Source of the DNA: an uncultured Sphingomonadaceae bacterium
GTDB lineage: Bacteria > Pseudomonadota > Alphaproteobacteria > Sphingomonadales > Sphingomonadaceae
Assembly: GCA_947488625.1 (NCBI GenBank)
Contig: CANKZR010000001.1
Span: 248,001 to 312,000, forward strand
Reading direction: 5' to 3'
DNA: 64,000 nt
Shown: one piece after another, positions 28,743 to 40,737 of the stretch
How positions within the stretch are numbered: position 1 is the stretch's first letter
Layout: each line of letters starts with the position of its first letter
The notes under the pieces: generated by a model
What the model was told of the DNA's origin: nothing
Seen by the model: only the letters and a program-made list of their open reading frames with translations
The model's database searches: none
Translations under genes and position numbers: made by a program

Positions 28743-29309
28743 TTAGATCTTGCCGACGAGGTCGAGCGAAGGTGCCAGCGTGTCGCTGCCTTCTTCCCAC
28801 GCTGCCGGGCAGACCTGGCCGGGGTTCTCGCGAACGTACTGAGCGGCCTTGATCTTGCGCGTCAGTTCGTTGGCATTGCGGCCCACGCCTTCGCAGGTGA
28901 TTTCCATGATCTGGATCACGCCGTCGGGGTCCACCACGAAGGTAGCGCGATCGGCAAGGCCCATCTCCTCACGCAGAACGTTGAAGTTCTTGGAGAGGGT
29001 GTGCAGCTGGTCACCCAGGAAAGGGAACTTCAGCTTGCCGATCTTCTCGGACGTGTCGTGCCATGCCTTGTGGCTGAAATGCGTGTCGGTGGAGACACCA
29101 TAGACCTCGACGCCCATGCTCTGCAGCATGTCGTACTTCTCGCCCATGTCTTCCAGCTCGGTCGGGCAGACGAAGGTGAAATCGGCGGGGTAGAAGAAGA
29201 ACACGCTCCACTTGCCCTTCAGGTCTTCGTCGGTCACGTCGAAGAAGTCCTTGCCGGCCTGGAATGCGGTGGCCTTGAACGGTTTGATCTGGCTGCCAAT
29301 GATACCCAT
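28743..29309 (-). CDS. ahpC: Alkyl hydroperoxide reductase subunit C (peroxiredoxin)
   Basis: [22 protein letters not shown] and C-terminal EVCPA-type QVCPAAW. Confidence 0.96.
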   Translation of the reverse strand: MGIIGSQIKPFKATAFQAGKDFFDVTDEDLKGKWSVFFFYPADFTFVCPTELEDMGEKYDMLQSMGVEVYGVSTDTHFSHKAWHDTSEKIGKLKFPFLGDQLHTLSKNFNVLREEMGLADRATFVVDPDGVIQIMEITCEGVGRNANELTRKIKAAQYVRENPGQVCPAAWEEGSDTLAPSLDLVGKI

Positions 29310-29382
29310 TGAATAATCCCTTTCGGTTTGTGTGCGTTTGTGAACTCAACGCGGCAGATAGGGATTGTTGCAATGCGAAAAA

Positions 29383-29419
29383 GCGATTTAAGGCGATTGC
29401 CGCCATCGAAATAATCGAT
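29383..29419 (-). promoter_or_regulatory. Candidate OxyR-type operator upstream of ahpC
   Basis: gcga-N7-cgat-N7-atcg-N7-cgat: four tetranucleotides at exact 11-bp phasing, about 74 bp upstream of the ahpC ATG. Confidence 0.4.
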
Positions 29420-29461
29420 CAACGGTAGGCAAGTTTCGGAAAGTGCAACAGCTGTTGCGTT

Positions 29462-30691
29462 TTACGCATCCTCCTTGACGGCCTCCGCACTCGGTGCCTC
29501 TCCGATACGCAGCCATTTGGCGATCCGATTGATGCTTGGCCCCTGCACCACGCTGGATACCAGCACGACGAAAAAGACCACGTTGAAGATGGCAAAAGCA
29601 CCTTCGACGCCGGCCACGATGGGAAAGATCGCAAGTACGATCGGCACCGCGCCCCTTAGCCCCGCCCAGGAAACGAACAGCATCGTGCGCGTGTCGAACC
29701 GCCTGAACGGCAGCAGGCAGACAAAGACCGCAAGGGGCCGCGCCAGCAGGATGAGAACGAGCGTGATCGCCAATCCTGCGCCCATTACCGGCAGCAGGTT
29801 GGACGGGGTCAGCAGCAATCCCAGCGTCAGGAACATCACCACTTGCGCCAGCCACGCCAACCCATCCTGGAACGTGCGAACGATGGGCTTTGCGGCAAAT
29901 GCACGGGTGCCGGCGAATACGCCGGCGACATAAACGGCGAGGAATCCGTTCCCGCCCAGAATGCTCGCAAAGCCAAAGGCCAGCAGCGCACCTGCGATGG
30001 AAACGACGAAAGCCAGCCCGCCTTGCCGCAATCCCATCCGCTTCAGGCTTTCCGGCAGCAGATAGCCGACGCCCAGCCCCACGCCCGCACCCACGATCAT
30101 TTGCTGCGCAAACTCGGGCAGCAGTGCCAGCGGGGCGGGCTGACTGGCGGCGGTAAACCCCAGCAGGGCGGTGACGAGAAAAATCGCCATCGGATCGTTT
30201 GAGCCCGATTCCAACTCCAGCAGCGCGGGCACATCGTCCTGCAGATCAAGATCGCTGGATCGCAGTACGGAAAAGACTGCCGCTGCATCGGTGGATGCCA
30301 CCACCGCCCCGAGGAGAAAGGCCTGGAGCGGTGCGAAATCAAGCAGCAGGATGGCCGAAAGCGCTACGACGCCTGCTGTAATTCCTACCCCCAGCGTCGC
30401 CAGCATCAGGGCTGGCAACAGCATCGGGCGCACGGCCCGCCAGTTGGTGTCCAGCCCGCCGGAAAACAGGATGAAGGCAAGGCACACCATGCCCACGCCC
30501 TGCGTCAGCAAATAGTCGTCGAATGCGATCCCTCCCGGCCCCTCTACACCTGCGAGAATGCCAAGCGCGAGAAAACCGACGATGGCGGGAAAGCCGATAC
30601 GCGATGTCAGCAGGCCTGCAAACACCGTCGCCGCCAGCAGCAGGCCGGTAAGCAACATTGCAAATTCGGGACGGAAGAGTTCCTGCAGCAT
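29462..30691 (-). CDS. Cation:proton antiporter (CPA1/NhaP2-like)
   Basis: About 12 TM segments; GFPAIVGFLALGILAG, STDAAAVFSVLR, ELESGSNDPMAIFLV, SWAGLRGAVPIVLA. Confidence 0.88.
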   Translation of the reverse strand: MLQELFRPEFAMLLTGLLLAATVFAGLLTSRIGFPAIVGFLALGILAGVEGPGGIAFDDYLLTQGVGMVCLAFILFSGGLDTNWRAVRPMLLPALMLATLGVGITAGVVALSAILLLDFAPLQAFLLGAVVASTDAAAVFSVLRSSDLDLQDDVPALLELESGSNDPMAIFLVTALLGFTAASQPAPLALLPEFAQQMIVGAGVGLGVGYLLPESLKRMGLRQGGLAFVVSIAGALLAFGFASILGGNGFLAVYVAGVFAGTRAFAAKPIVRTFQDGLAWLAQVVMFLTLGLLLTPSNLLPVMGAGLAITLVLILLARPLAVFVCLLPFRRFDTRTMLFVSWAGLRGAVPIVLAIFPIVAGVEGAFAIFNVVFFVVLVSSVVQGPSINRIAKWLRIGEAPSAEAVKEDA

Positions 30692-30717
30692 GGGTCAGCG
30701 CGAGGTAGAGTGCGCTA

Positions 30718-31806
30718 TCATCCGTGCGACGTCTGCCCGCCGCATTGCGCACGGTGCAGCAGCTTCTGGTCTGCCAGCACCAGCGCCATCATCGCTTCCA
30801 CCACGGGCACCCCTCGTATGCCGACGCACGGATCGTGGCGGCCCTTCGTCTGGATCTGCGTGGCTTCGCCCTGACTGGTAATCGTATCGACCGGGGTAAG
30901 AATGGAACTGGTAGGCTTGAATGCCACGCGGCAGGTAACGGGCTGGCCGGTAGAGATGCCACCCGCAATGCCGCCTGCATGGTTGGCCTGGAATTCGACG
31001 CTGCCATCCGAGCCGGGACGCATGGGGTCCGCATTGGTTTCACCCGTATTGGTGACGGCGGCAAAGCCATCGCCGATTTCCACGCCCTTGGTGGCGTTGA
31101 TCGTCATCATGGCAGCGGCCAGATCGCTGTCGAGCTTGGCATAGATCGGCGCGCCCCATCCGGCAGGCACGCCCGTAGCATTTGCCGTCACCAGCGCGCC
31201 GAGGGACGAGCCCGACTTGCGGGCGCTGTCCACCAGTTGTTCCCACCGCGTTACCGTTTCGGGGTCCGGGCAGAAGAAGGGGTTGTTGGCGATTTCGCCC
31301 TTGTCGAAGCGCGCATAGTCCAGCGCCGCATCGCCGATTTGCTCGACCCATGCGGTGATCTCGACTTCGGGGATCACCTTGCGCGCAATTGCACCCGCTG
31401 CGACCCGCGCCGCCGTCTCTCGCGCGCTGGATCGACCGCCGCCGCGATAGTCGCGAAAGCCGTACTTGGCATCGTAGGTATAGTCCGCATGGCCTGGACG
31501 GTAGGCCTTGGCGACTTCGGAGTAATCCTTTGACCGTTGATCGGTGTTCTCGATCATCAGGCTGATCGGCGTGCCGGTGGTGCGCCCCTCGAACACGCCT
31601 GAAAGAATGCGCACCTCGTCCGCCTCGCGCCGCTGCGTGGTGTACTTCGACTGGCCGGGCTTGCGCGCATCCATGAAAGGCTGGATGTCGCTTTCCGAAA
31701 GTTCGATACCCGGCGGGCAACCGTCCACCACAACGCCCAGCGCGGGTCCGTGGCTTTCCCCCCAGGTGGTGAAGCGAAAAACGCGTCCGAATGTATTCCA
31801 GCTCAT
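30718..31806 (-). CDS. aroC: Chorismate synthase
   Basis: [55 protein letters not shown]; start MSWNTFG. Confidence 0.96.
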   Translation of the reverse strand: MSWNTFGRVFRFTTWGESHGPALGVVVDGCPPGIELSESDIQPFMDARKPGQSKYTTQRREADEVRILSGVFEGRTTGTPISLMIENTDQRSKDYSEVAKAYRPGHADYTYDAKYGFRDYRGGGRSSARETAARVAAGAIARKVIPEVEITAWVEQIGDAALDYARFDKGEIANNPFFCPDPETVTRWEQLVDSARKSGSSLGALVTANATGVPAGWGAPIYAKLDSDLAAAMMTINATKGVEIGDGFAAVTNTGETNADPMRPGSDGSVEFQANHAGGIAGGISTGQPVTCRVAFKPTSSILTPVDTITSQGEATQIQTKGRHDPCVGIRGVPVVEAMMALVLADQKLLHRAQCGGQTSHG

Positions 31807-31940
31807 GGCTTGTTTCCTTAGCGCAACTTGCGTTCGTGTCGAGACGGACGGGGGAAATAGGAGGTCCGCACTGGACTGTTCCCGTTCTGTCCGCCACACC
31901 CTGCGCTCAGGCAACAAGGTGGTAGCGTGACAAGAATTCC

Positions 31941-32546
31941 ATGATTGCAAAGCTAACTGGCAGGCTGGACGAAACCGGCGAAGACTGGGCCATCGTCGAT
32001 GTGCAGGGCGTGGGCTATCTGGTCCATTGCTCCACCAAGACCCTGGCGGCGCTGGGTTCGGTGGGCGACGCCTGCACCATCCACACTGATCTGCAGGTGA
32101 GCGAGAACGACATGCGCCTGCTGGGCTTCGCCGAAAGTGCGGAGCGTGACTGGTTCCGCCTGCTGACGGGCGTGCAGGGCGTGGGGTCCAAGGTGGCGCT
32201 GGCGATCCTCTCCGCGCTTTCCACCGGTGAACTGCGCGATGCCTGCGCCGCGGGCGATGCCGCCAGCGTGGCCCGGGCCAACGGCGTGGGGCCGAAACTG
32301 GCGGGGCGCATCGTGAATGAGCTGAAGGACAAGGCGGGCGCCATGCCGGGAGTGGCTGGCGGCGGAACCGGCGGCACGGTAATGCCTGCTGGCGGAGCGA
32401 GCGCCGATGCGGTGAGCGCGCTGCAGAACCTTGGCTTCAAGCCAGCCGTGGCCGCGCAGGCCGTGGCGAGGGCGCAGGAGGAACTGGGAGAGGGCGCAGG
32501 CGAGGGCGACCTCATTCGCGTGGCACTGAAGAAGGCAGCGGGCTAG
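31941..32546 (+). CDS. ruvA: Holliday junction branch migration protein RuvA
   Basis: [31 protein letters not shown] and [17 protein letters not shown] HhH. Confidence 0.95.
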   Translation: MIAKLTGRLDETGEDWAIVDVQGVGYLVHCSTKTLAALGSVGDACTIHTDLQVSENDMRLLGFAESAERDWFRLLTGVQGVGSKVALAILSALSTGELRDACAAGDAASVARANGVGPKLAGRIVNELKDKAGAMPGVAGGGTGGTVMPAGGASADAVSALQNLGFKPAVAAQAVARAQEELGEGAGEGDLIRVALKKAAG

Positions 32547-32551
32547 GAAAT

Positions 32552-33103
32552 TTGAAGATGAAGACGATGCTTTGCCTGATCGCCACCAGCCTGCTGGCTG
32601 CTCCTGTTGCCGCGCAGGATATGTCCACCTTCACAACCGGCCCCGTGTTCGAGGATTTTGGCCCCCACGCGTATATGGAGCAGACAGAGCCGCTGCCTGC
32701 CGACCTTGCCTTGCGCCACAGCTTCGACGTCGCTGATGCTGCCGAGGACGGTCGTTTCAACCGCGGCTTCGAAAGCGCGGCGCGCTTCATCAACATGCAC
32801 GCAGCCAACGGCGTGAACACGGACCGGATCGACGTAGCGGTTGTGGTCCACGGCCGCGCGGTGCAGGATTTGCTGACCGATGAAGCATGGGCCGCGCGCG
32901 AACTTGACGGGGATGCGAACCCCGGCGGCGAGCAGTTGCGCGCAATGCTGGATGCAGGCGTTCGCTTCATCGTCTGCGGCCAGAGCGCGGCGGGGCAGGG
33001 CATGGCGAACGACGACCTCATCCCCGGCGCGGAAATGGCGCTGTCAGCCATGACCGCCCATGCGCTGTTGCAGCAGCGCGGCTATACGGTGAACCCGTTT
33101 TGA
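32552..33103 (+). CDS. DsrE-like family secreted protein
   Basis: Signal peptide MKMKTMLCLIATSLLAAPVAAQ; VAVVVHGRAVQDLLTDEAWAA ... GVRFIVCGQSAAGQGM. Confidence 0.8.
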   Translation: MKMKTMLCLIATSLLAAPVAAQDMSTFTTGPVFEDFGPHAYMEQTEPLPADLALRHSFDVADAAEDGRFNRGFESAARFINMHAANGVNTDRIDVAVVVHGRAVQDLLTDEAWAARELDGDANPGGEQLRAMLDAGVRFIVCGQSAAGQGMANDDLIPGAEMALSAMTAHALLQQRGYTVNPF

Positions 33104-33417
33104 TTGTGAGACTATCTCTTGGGTTTTCTGTGTCATTGCTAGCAGTCGGCTGTGCAGAAGAGCCTTCCAGCTTCGCTCACGCATGGAACGAGGCAGGTAT
33201 TAATGAAATCCGAAAGTATTTATCCCCTGAGTTCGATGCTGACTTCCGCGCGATCCGAATGATGGAGAAAAACATGCCCGTGACTTGTGGGCAATACCGA
33301 AGGGATGAGGGAGGGGATTGGTACCGATTTGTCGGACAGGGGGAAGCAGGCTTTATCCTAGAAGATGAAGCTGCTGCCGATGTGTTTGCCTTTGCATGGG
33401 AATCTGATTGCAAGTGA
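33100..33417 (+). CDS. Small putative lipoprotein, unknown function
   Basis: [11 protein letters not shown] lipobox; lies between the dsrE-like gene and ruvB. Confidence 0.6.
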   Translation: MIVRLSLGFSVSLLAVGCAEEPSSFAHAWNEAGINEIRKYLSPEFDADFRAIRMMEKNMPVTCGQYRRDEGGDWYRFVGQGEAGFILEDEAAADVFAFAWESDCK

Positions 33418-34454
33418 CTGACCAACCAATCCACACCCCCGACCGCCAGCCGGAAGACCCGGACGCAGCCCTGCGCCCGAAGACCTTGCGCGACTTTGTC
33501 GGGCAGGCGGCGGCGAAGGACAATCTTGCCGTGTTTATCGAGGCCGCCAAGGGTCGCGCCGAAGCGATGGACCACGTCCTCTTCTTCGGTCCACCGGGAT
33601 TGGGCAAGACCACGCTGGCGCAGATCGTGGCGAAGGAACTGGGCGTGGGCTTTCGCGCCACCTCCGGCCCGGTAATCGCCAAGGCGGGTGATCTTGCCGC
33701 GCTGCTCACCAACCTCGAGCCCAATGACGTGTTGTTCATCGACGAGATCCACCGGCTCAATCCGGTGGTGGAGGAAGTGCTCTATCCGGCGATGGAGGAC
33801 CGTGCGCTCGACATCATCATAGGGGAGGGGCCGTCGGCGCGCAGCGTGCGGATCGATCTGCCGCCTTTTACCCTGGTGGGCGCGACCACGCGGCAGGGGC
33901 TGCTCACCACGCCCCTGCGTGACCGGTTCGGCATCCCTGTGCGACTAGTATTCTATACCGAAGATGAACTGATGCGCGTTGTCACGCGCGGGGCGACGCT
34001 GCTGGGCATGGATATCGACCCCACCGGCGCGCGCGAGATTGCGCGGCGCTCGCGTGGCACGCCGCGCGTGGCGGGCCGCCTGATGCGCCGCGTGCGCGAC
34101 TTCGCGCAAGTCAGGGGTGCCAGCACCGTCACCGCGCAAATTGCCGACGAGGCGCTGACCCGGCTGGAGATCGACAATCTGGGTCTCGATGCGATGGACA
34201 GGCGCTATCTCACCATGATCGCCACGACCTACAAGGGTGGCCCTGTCGGCGTGGAGACGCTGGCGGCTGGTCTGGCCGAACCACGGGACACGGTAGAGGA
34301 TGTGATCGAGCCTTACCTTATCCAGCTTGGCCTGATTGCCCGAACCGCGCGCGGGCGCTGCCTCAACGATGGCGGCTGGCAGCACCTGGGCTTGTCCGAT
34401 CCAAACGAATCGGGCCGCGCCAGCCAGGGCGGACTGTTCGAGGACGATGGCTGA
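33414..34454 (+). CDS. ruvB: Holliday junction DNA helicase RuvB
   Basis: [59 protein letters not shown]; likely GTG start 33414 (ORF track gives TTG 33408). Confidence 0.96.
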   Translation: MTDQPIHTPDRQPEDPDAALRPKTLRDFVGQAAAKDNLAVFIEAAKGRAEAMDHVLFFGPPGLGKTTLAQIVAKELGVGFRATSGPVIAKAGDLAALLTNLEPNDVLFIDEIHRLNPVVEEVLYPAMEDRALDIIIGEGPSARSVRIDLPPFTLVGATTRQGLLTTPLRDRFGIPVRLVFYTEDELMRVVTRGATLLGMDIDPTGAREIARRSRGTPRVAGRLMRRVRDFAQVRGASTVTAQIADEALTRLEIDNLGLDAMDRRYLTMIATTYKGGPVGVETLAAGLAEPRDTVEDVIEPYLIQLGLIARTARGRCLNDGGWQHLGLSDPNESGRASQGGLFEDDG

Positions 34455-34535
34455 GCCGCGTGGGTTAACCCGGCGCTAACCATCGCGTCCGCCGTTTCGG
34501 TTCCAATCTGGGACAGACCGGGTCGGCAACCGCAA

Positions 34536-34557
34536 GAAGCGCATATTTCTGCGCTTC
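34536..34557 (+). ncRNA. Hairpin in the leader of the Ser/Thr/Gly-rich protein gene
   Basis: gaagcgca-tatttc-tgcgcttc, 8-bp exact stem. Confidence 0.35.
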
Positions 34558-34690
34558 GAGAGGTCGAAAACGTGGTTAATGCGATTGCGTGACGGGCAAT
34601 TGCAGGTCTCATTGGCAGCAACCGGAAAAGGCCAGAGGTGTCACAGGGGCACTCCAAGCCATCCCCCGGCCAAGCTGAGAGAGATCGTTC

Positions 34691-36256
34691 ATGTCGGTAC
34701 GTATGGCCATTGCGAAACTAACTGCTGCCGCTGCGGGCGGTGCAGTTGTTGGCGGGGGCGCGGTGCATGTCGCCGAGCCGCAGTCCGCCCAGGTCGCCTA
34801 CAAGTCGGACAAGGACGCGCAGGACGCCGACGTCGAACTCGCCTATGTAAAGGGTGAGCCGACGGCCCGGCGGACGATACCGCCTCTCCCGCGCGAGCAG
34901 ATGCGTCTGCGCCGCACGATCGAAACCGAATGCTGCGAGGAAGAGGTTGCCGCCCTTGGCGCGCCGCTTCCGCTGCCCCCGCTTCCTTCCGCACCGATAA
35001 GCGGCGGTGGTGGCGGCCAGCCCATCATCATCGGCGGCAGCGGCGGATTTGGTGGCGGCTTCGGCGGCGGGTTCTTCGGCGGCTTCTTCGGTGGATCGGG
35101 TGGCGGCGGCAGCGCTGTTGTCGACATGAGCACCACCACCACGACGGGCGGCGAGGGCGGCGGCGATATCAATATCGATATCGACAACGACAATTCCAGC
35201 ACCGGCTCATCGACCAGCACCAGCTCGGGCGGTTCTTCCACCTCGACCTCCGGCGGGTCGACCTCCACCTCGGGCGGTTCCACCTCGACCAGTTCGGGCG
35301 CATTCACCAGCACGACCTCTACCGGCGGTTCTTCGAGCAGCACCAGCACCGGCGGCGTGACGAGCACAACATCGTCTTCCACCGGCGGCGTAACCAGCAC
35401 CACCGGCGGTGTCACCAGCACTACGGGCGGCGTAACCAGCACGTCGTCCTCCTCCGGCAATGTTACCTCTTCCACCAGCGGTTCCAGCTCAAGCTCGGGC
35501 AGCTCCAGCACCAGTTCCTCAACCGGCGGCAGCACCAGCGGCAGTTCCTCGACGAGCGGGTCGAGCAGCGGATCGAGCAGCGGCGGTAGCAACGGATCGA
35601 GCGGCAAACCCGGCCACGGCAGCAGCAGCTATGGTGGCAGCAACGGCGGCTCTGGCGGCAGCACCACCACCAGCGGCGGTAGCACCACGGGCAGCACGAC
35701 CAGCGGTGCTTCCACAACTTCCACTTCGTCCGGCGCAACTTCGTCCACGACCACGACCGGCGGCGTGACAAGCACGACATCGACGGGCGGCAACACGACG
35801 TCAAGCGGCGGTACCACGACATCTACCGGCGGTTCCACGACGAGCACAGGCGGTTCGACCACCACGACATCGGGTGGCAGCACGACGGGTGGTTCCAGCA
35901 ATGGCGGTTCTTCCACTACCAGCACGAGCACCGGCGGTGTCAGCACGACGACCGGCGGCGTAACCAGCACGACCGGGGGTGTCACCTCGACCAGTTCCAC
36001 TTCGGGCAATGTCACCAGTTCGACGTCGGGCAGCAGCTCGACCTCGACCAGCACGTCCACGTCCAGCTCGACTTCGTCCAGCACGTCGGGATCGACGTCC
36101 ACGAGCAGTTCCACTTCCGGTGGAACGACGGGTGGTACGACTTCGGGCACGCAGGTTCCGGCGCCCGGAATGTTGGTGCTGTTCGGCGCGGCGGCGGGTG
36201 CGGTATTCTGGCGGCGTCGTCGCAAGGGTGACGGCAGCGAAGCTGCAGCGGCCTAG
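34691..36256 (+). CDS. Ser/Thr/Gly-rich low-complexity secreted protein with PEP-CTERM-like C-terminal sorting signal
   Basis: N-terminal hydrophobic segment, Gly/Phe-rich segment, about 350 aa of S/T/G repeats, C-terminus VPAPGMLVLFGAAAGAVFWRRRRKG. Confidence 0.8.
   Translation: MSVRMAIAKLTAAAAGGAVVGGGAVHVAEPQSAQVAYKSDKDAQDADVELAYVKGEPTARRTIPPLPREQMRLRRTIETECCEEEVAALGAPLPLPPLPSAPISGGGGGQPIIIGGSGGFGGGFGGGFFGGFFGGSGGGGSAVVDMSTTTTTGGEGGGDINIDIDNDNSSTGSSTSTSSGGSSTSTSGGSTSTSGGSTSTSSGAFTSTTSTGGSSSSTSTGGVTSTTSSSTGGVTSTTGGVTSTTGGVTSTSSSSGNVTSSTSGSSSSSGSSSTSSSTGGSTSGSSSTSGSSSGSSSGGSNGSSGKPGHGSSSYGGSNGGSGGSTTTSGGSTTGSTTSGASTTSTSSGATSSTTTTGGVTSTTSTGGNTTSSGGTTTSTGGSTTSTGGSTTTTSGGSTTGGSSNGGSSTTSTSTGGVSTTTGGVTSTTGGVTSTSSTSGNVTSSTSGSSSTSTSTSTSSSTSSSTSGSTSTSSSTSGGTTGGTTSGTQVPAPGMLVLFGAAAGAVFWRRRRKGDGSEAAAA
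35380..36040 (+). repeat. Internal coding duplication, units near 35380-35490 and 35931-36040
   Basis: GGVTSTTGGVTSTTGGVTSTSSSSGNVTSSTSGSSSS and GGVSTTTGGVTSTTGGVTSTSSTSGNVTSSTSGSSST. Confidence 0.75.
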
Positions 36257-36280
36257 AGCTCATACGCGCTTAACGGGGGG

Positions 36281-36308
36281 AAGGCGGTCTTCGGGGGGAG
36301 GCCGCCTT
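36281..36308 (+). terminator. Terminator of the Ser/Thr/Gly-rich protein gene
   Basis: aaggcgg ... ccgcctttt stem-loop after the stop codon. Confidence 0.65.
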
Positions 36309-36600
36309 TTCTATGGGGATTAGGGTCCGGGAGTTACCCAGTCGAAAGAATCCAGCGCCACGACTTCGTCCAATTCGGCAATGTTGCGGTAGCCGTAGCC
36401 GTAGCCGTACAGATTGGTGAAGGTGGGGATATTAAGCGCCAGTTTCTCTTGCGTGAAATCGTAAAGCGCATGGCAGGACAATTGCGAATAGCGCCAGCGA
36501 TGCGAAGGGAGCGGTTTTGCGCATGACCTTATCTCTCGTTGCTGCGCCGATAGTGCATGCAGGCTCATAGTCATTCGTGAACATGCAACAGGCTACCACA

Positions 36601-36636
36601 CAAAAAAACGGGGCAGGCCGCAAAGCCCGCCCCGTC
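36601..36636 (-). terminator. acnA terminator
   Basis: Minus strand acggggc ... gccccgttttttt; strong stem and T tract. Confidence 0.85.
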
Positions 36637-36660
36637 CGGTAATCATCAGTCAGCCAGTTA

Positions 36661-39336
<2,676 letters not shown>

Positions 39337-39515
39337 GGGCGTTTGGTCCTCTAGAGTATTGCGGATCGGCTCCATACTTGCGAGGGACAGAGCCTGTTCG
39401 AGGGCGACCTGCGCGTTTGCGCCGCTTTGGTCAAGAGGGCAGGTCGAGGGTGTTATAATGCAACGCGGCATGGGGGCCGCGTGTTCCGCATGCGAAAAGC
39501 AGGAGGCGAATAACG

Positions 39516-39692
39516 ATGGCTTTCGGAAATCCTGGCCGCAAAAGGGCTCCGCTGGGGGTGTTCCTGATGCTGGCTGCGCTCGTGGTTGCAGCTTTCATCG
39601 GCGCGACGGCAGGTCTGGTTTGGCAATCATCGGGCTGGTTCAGCGAGGATGACCCCCAGGAAGTCGTGACGGTGGAAGCACCGGGCGAATAG
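39516..39692 (+). CDS. 58-aa single-TM small protein (absent from the ORF track)
   Basis: aggaggcgaataacgATG; [58 protein letters not shown]. Confidence 0.65.
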   Translation: MAFGNPGRKRAPLGVFLMLAALVVAAFIGATAGLVWQSSGWFSEDDPQEVVTVEAPGE

Positions 39693-39705
39693 CCAAGGGT
39701 GAGCG

Positions 39706-40605
39706 TCAAACACTGGAGACTTCGGTATTGCTGCCCCGCCTGGCCCTTGGTGCGGCAATCCAGCAGGCAACCACGATCAGCGCGGCACCGATGATGGTCG
39801 GCGCCGTGACCGCCTCGCGAAAAAACAGCCACCCGAACAGCGCCGCCCATAGAAAACCGGTGTATTCCACCGGTACGAGCATTTGCGCCTCCGCGCGGGC
39901 ATAGGCCCAGGCGATGACCATCGAACCGGCCACCGTCAGCGCGGCGGCCCCCGCAATCGTCACAAGCGCCCCGCCGTCTGGCATCACGAAGAAGAATGGC
40001 GCGGCCAGCAATTGGACAAGCCCGCCGACGCCGGAATGGAAGGTGGCAACCTCTACAGGTCCGGCGACTTGCGACTGCCTGCGGATGACCACGAAGTTGT
40101 AGGCATAGAGCAATGCCGAGAAGAACAGGGAGGCAAGGCCGAGCAGGACATCTTCCTCAACCTCGGCACGTCCGAGCCTGGCGCTGACGATAACCAGCGT
40201 TCCCGCCAGGCCGAGAATCGATGCGCCGATGGCGTTGCGGCTGATTTGTTCGCCAAGGAACAGGTGCGCAAAATACAGCGCGACGAGGGGCGCGATGAAG
40301 CTGATTGCGATAGCCTCTGCGATTGGAAGCTTGGTAAGAGCGTAGAAGAATGTCAGCGCCATGAAGGCGGACACGACGCCCCGCTCCAGGTGCAGGCGCA
40401 TCACCGGCCCCTTGGGCCAAACCTTTCTGCGCGCCAGCCAGATAGGTGCGATCAAGGCTGCGGCCAGCAGCGAACGCAGTAACGATGCGGTGTAGACACC
40501 TGTAGCAAGCGATGCACTCTTCATCTGAGCGTCCATCAGCGCCATGAAACCGACACCGGCAAAAGCCGCCAGGAACGGCAGAAATGGGTGGTTGAGGCGA
40601 TTCAT
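39706..40605 (-). CDS. EamA/DMT-family transporter
   Basis: About 10 TM segments in two EamA-like halves; start MNRLNHPFLPFLAAF. Confidence 0.88.
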   Translation of the reverse strand: MNRLNHPFLPFLAAFAGVGFMALMDAQMKSASLATGVYTASLLRSLLAAALIAPIWLARRKVWPKGPVMRLHLERGVVSAFMALTFFYALTKLPIAEAIAISFIAPLVALYFAHLFLGEQISRNAIGASILGLAGTLVIVSARLGRAEVEEDVLLGLASLFFSALLYAYNFVVIRRQSQVAGPVEVATFHSGVGGLVQLLAAPFFFVMPDGGALVTIAGAAALTVAGSMVIAWAYARAEAQMLVPVEYTGFLWAALFGWLFFREAVTAPTIIGAALIVVACWIAAPRARRGSNTEVSSV

Positions 40606-40737
40606 GTAGGCGTTCCTACGGTGCCGGGGGTGCTGCGTCACCCTGCGTCCGACGGTCTTCGTCTCGCATTCCATTCAGGCATGCGAAAGCGCCCCTGCTT
40701 GATCAGGAATGCCAAGCGGCAGTATTACAGGGCAACA

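Noticed and set aside
31807-31940. Possible alphaproteobacterial LexA box upstream of ruvA (GTTC...GTTC)
   Set aside because: GTTCCCGTTC has a 2-nt spacer instead of the required GTTC-N7-GTTC; no correctly spaced pair was found.
34455-34690. Known riboswitch (for example c-di-GMP GEMM) in the leader of the repeat protein
   Set aside because: No convincing match to the conserved GEMM core by eye; reported only as a possible structured leader.
35100-36150. Tandem short repeats considered as a CRISPR array
   Set aside because: Repeats are in-frame S/T/G codons within one ORF, lack unique spacers of constant length, and no cas genes are nearby.
34843-36225. Minus-strand Val/Leu/Pro/Glu-rich ORFs (254 and 198 aa) opposite the Ser/Thr/Gly-rich gene
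   Set aside because: They are the reverse-complement reading of the S/T/G codon repeats; no start signals or domain logic.
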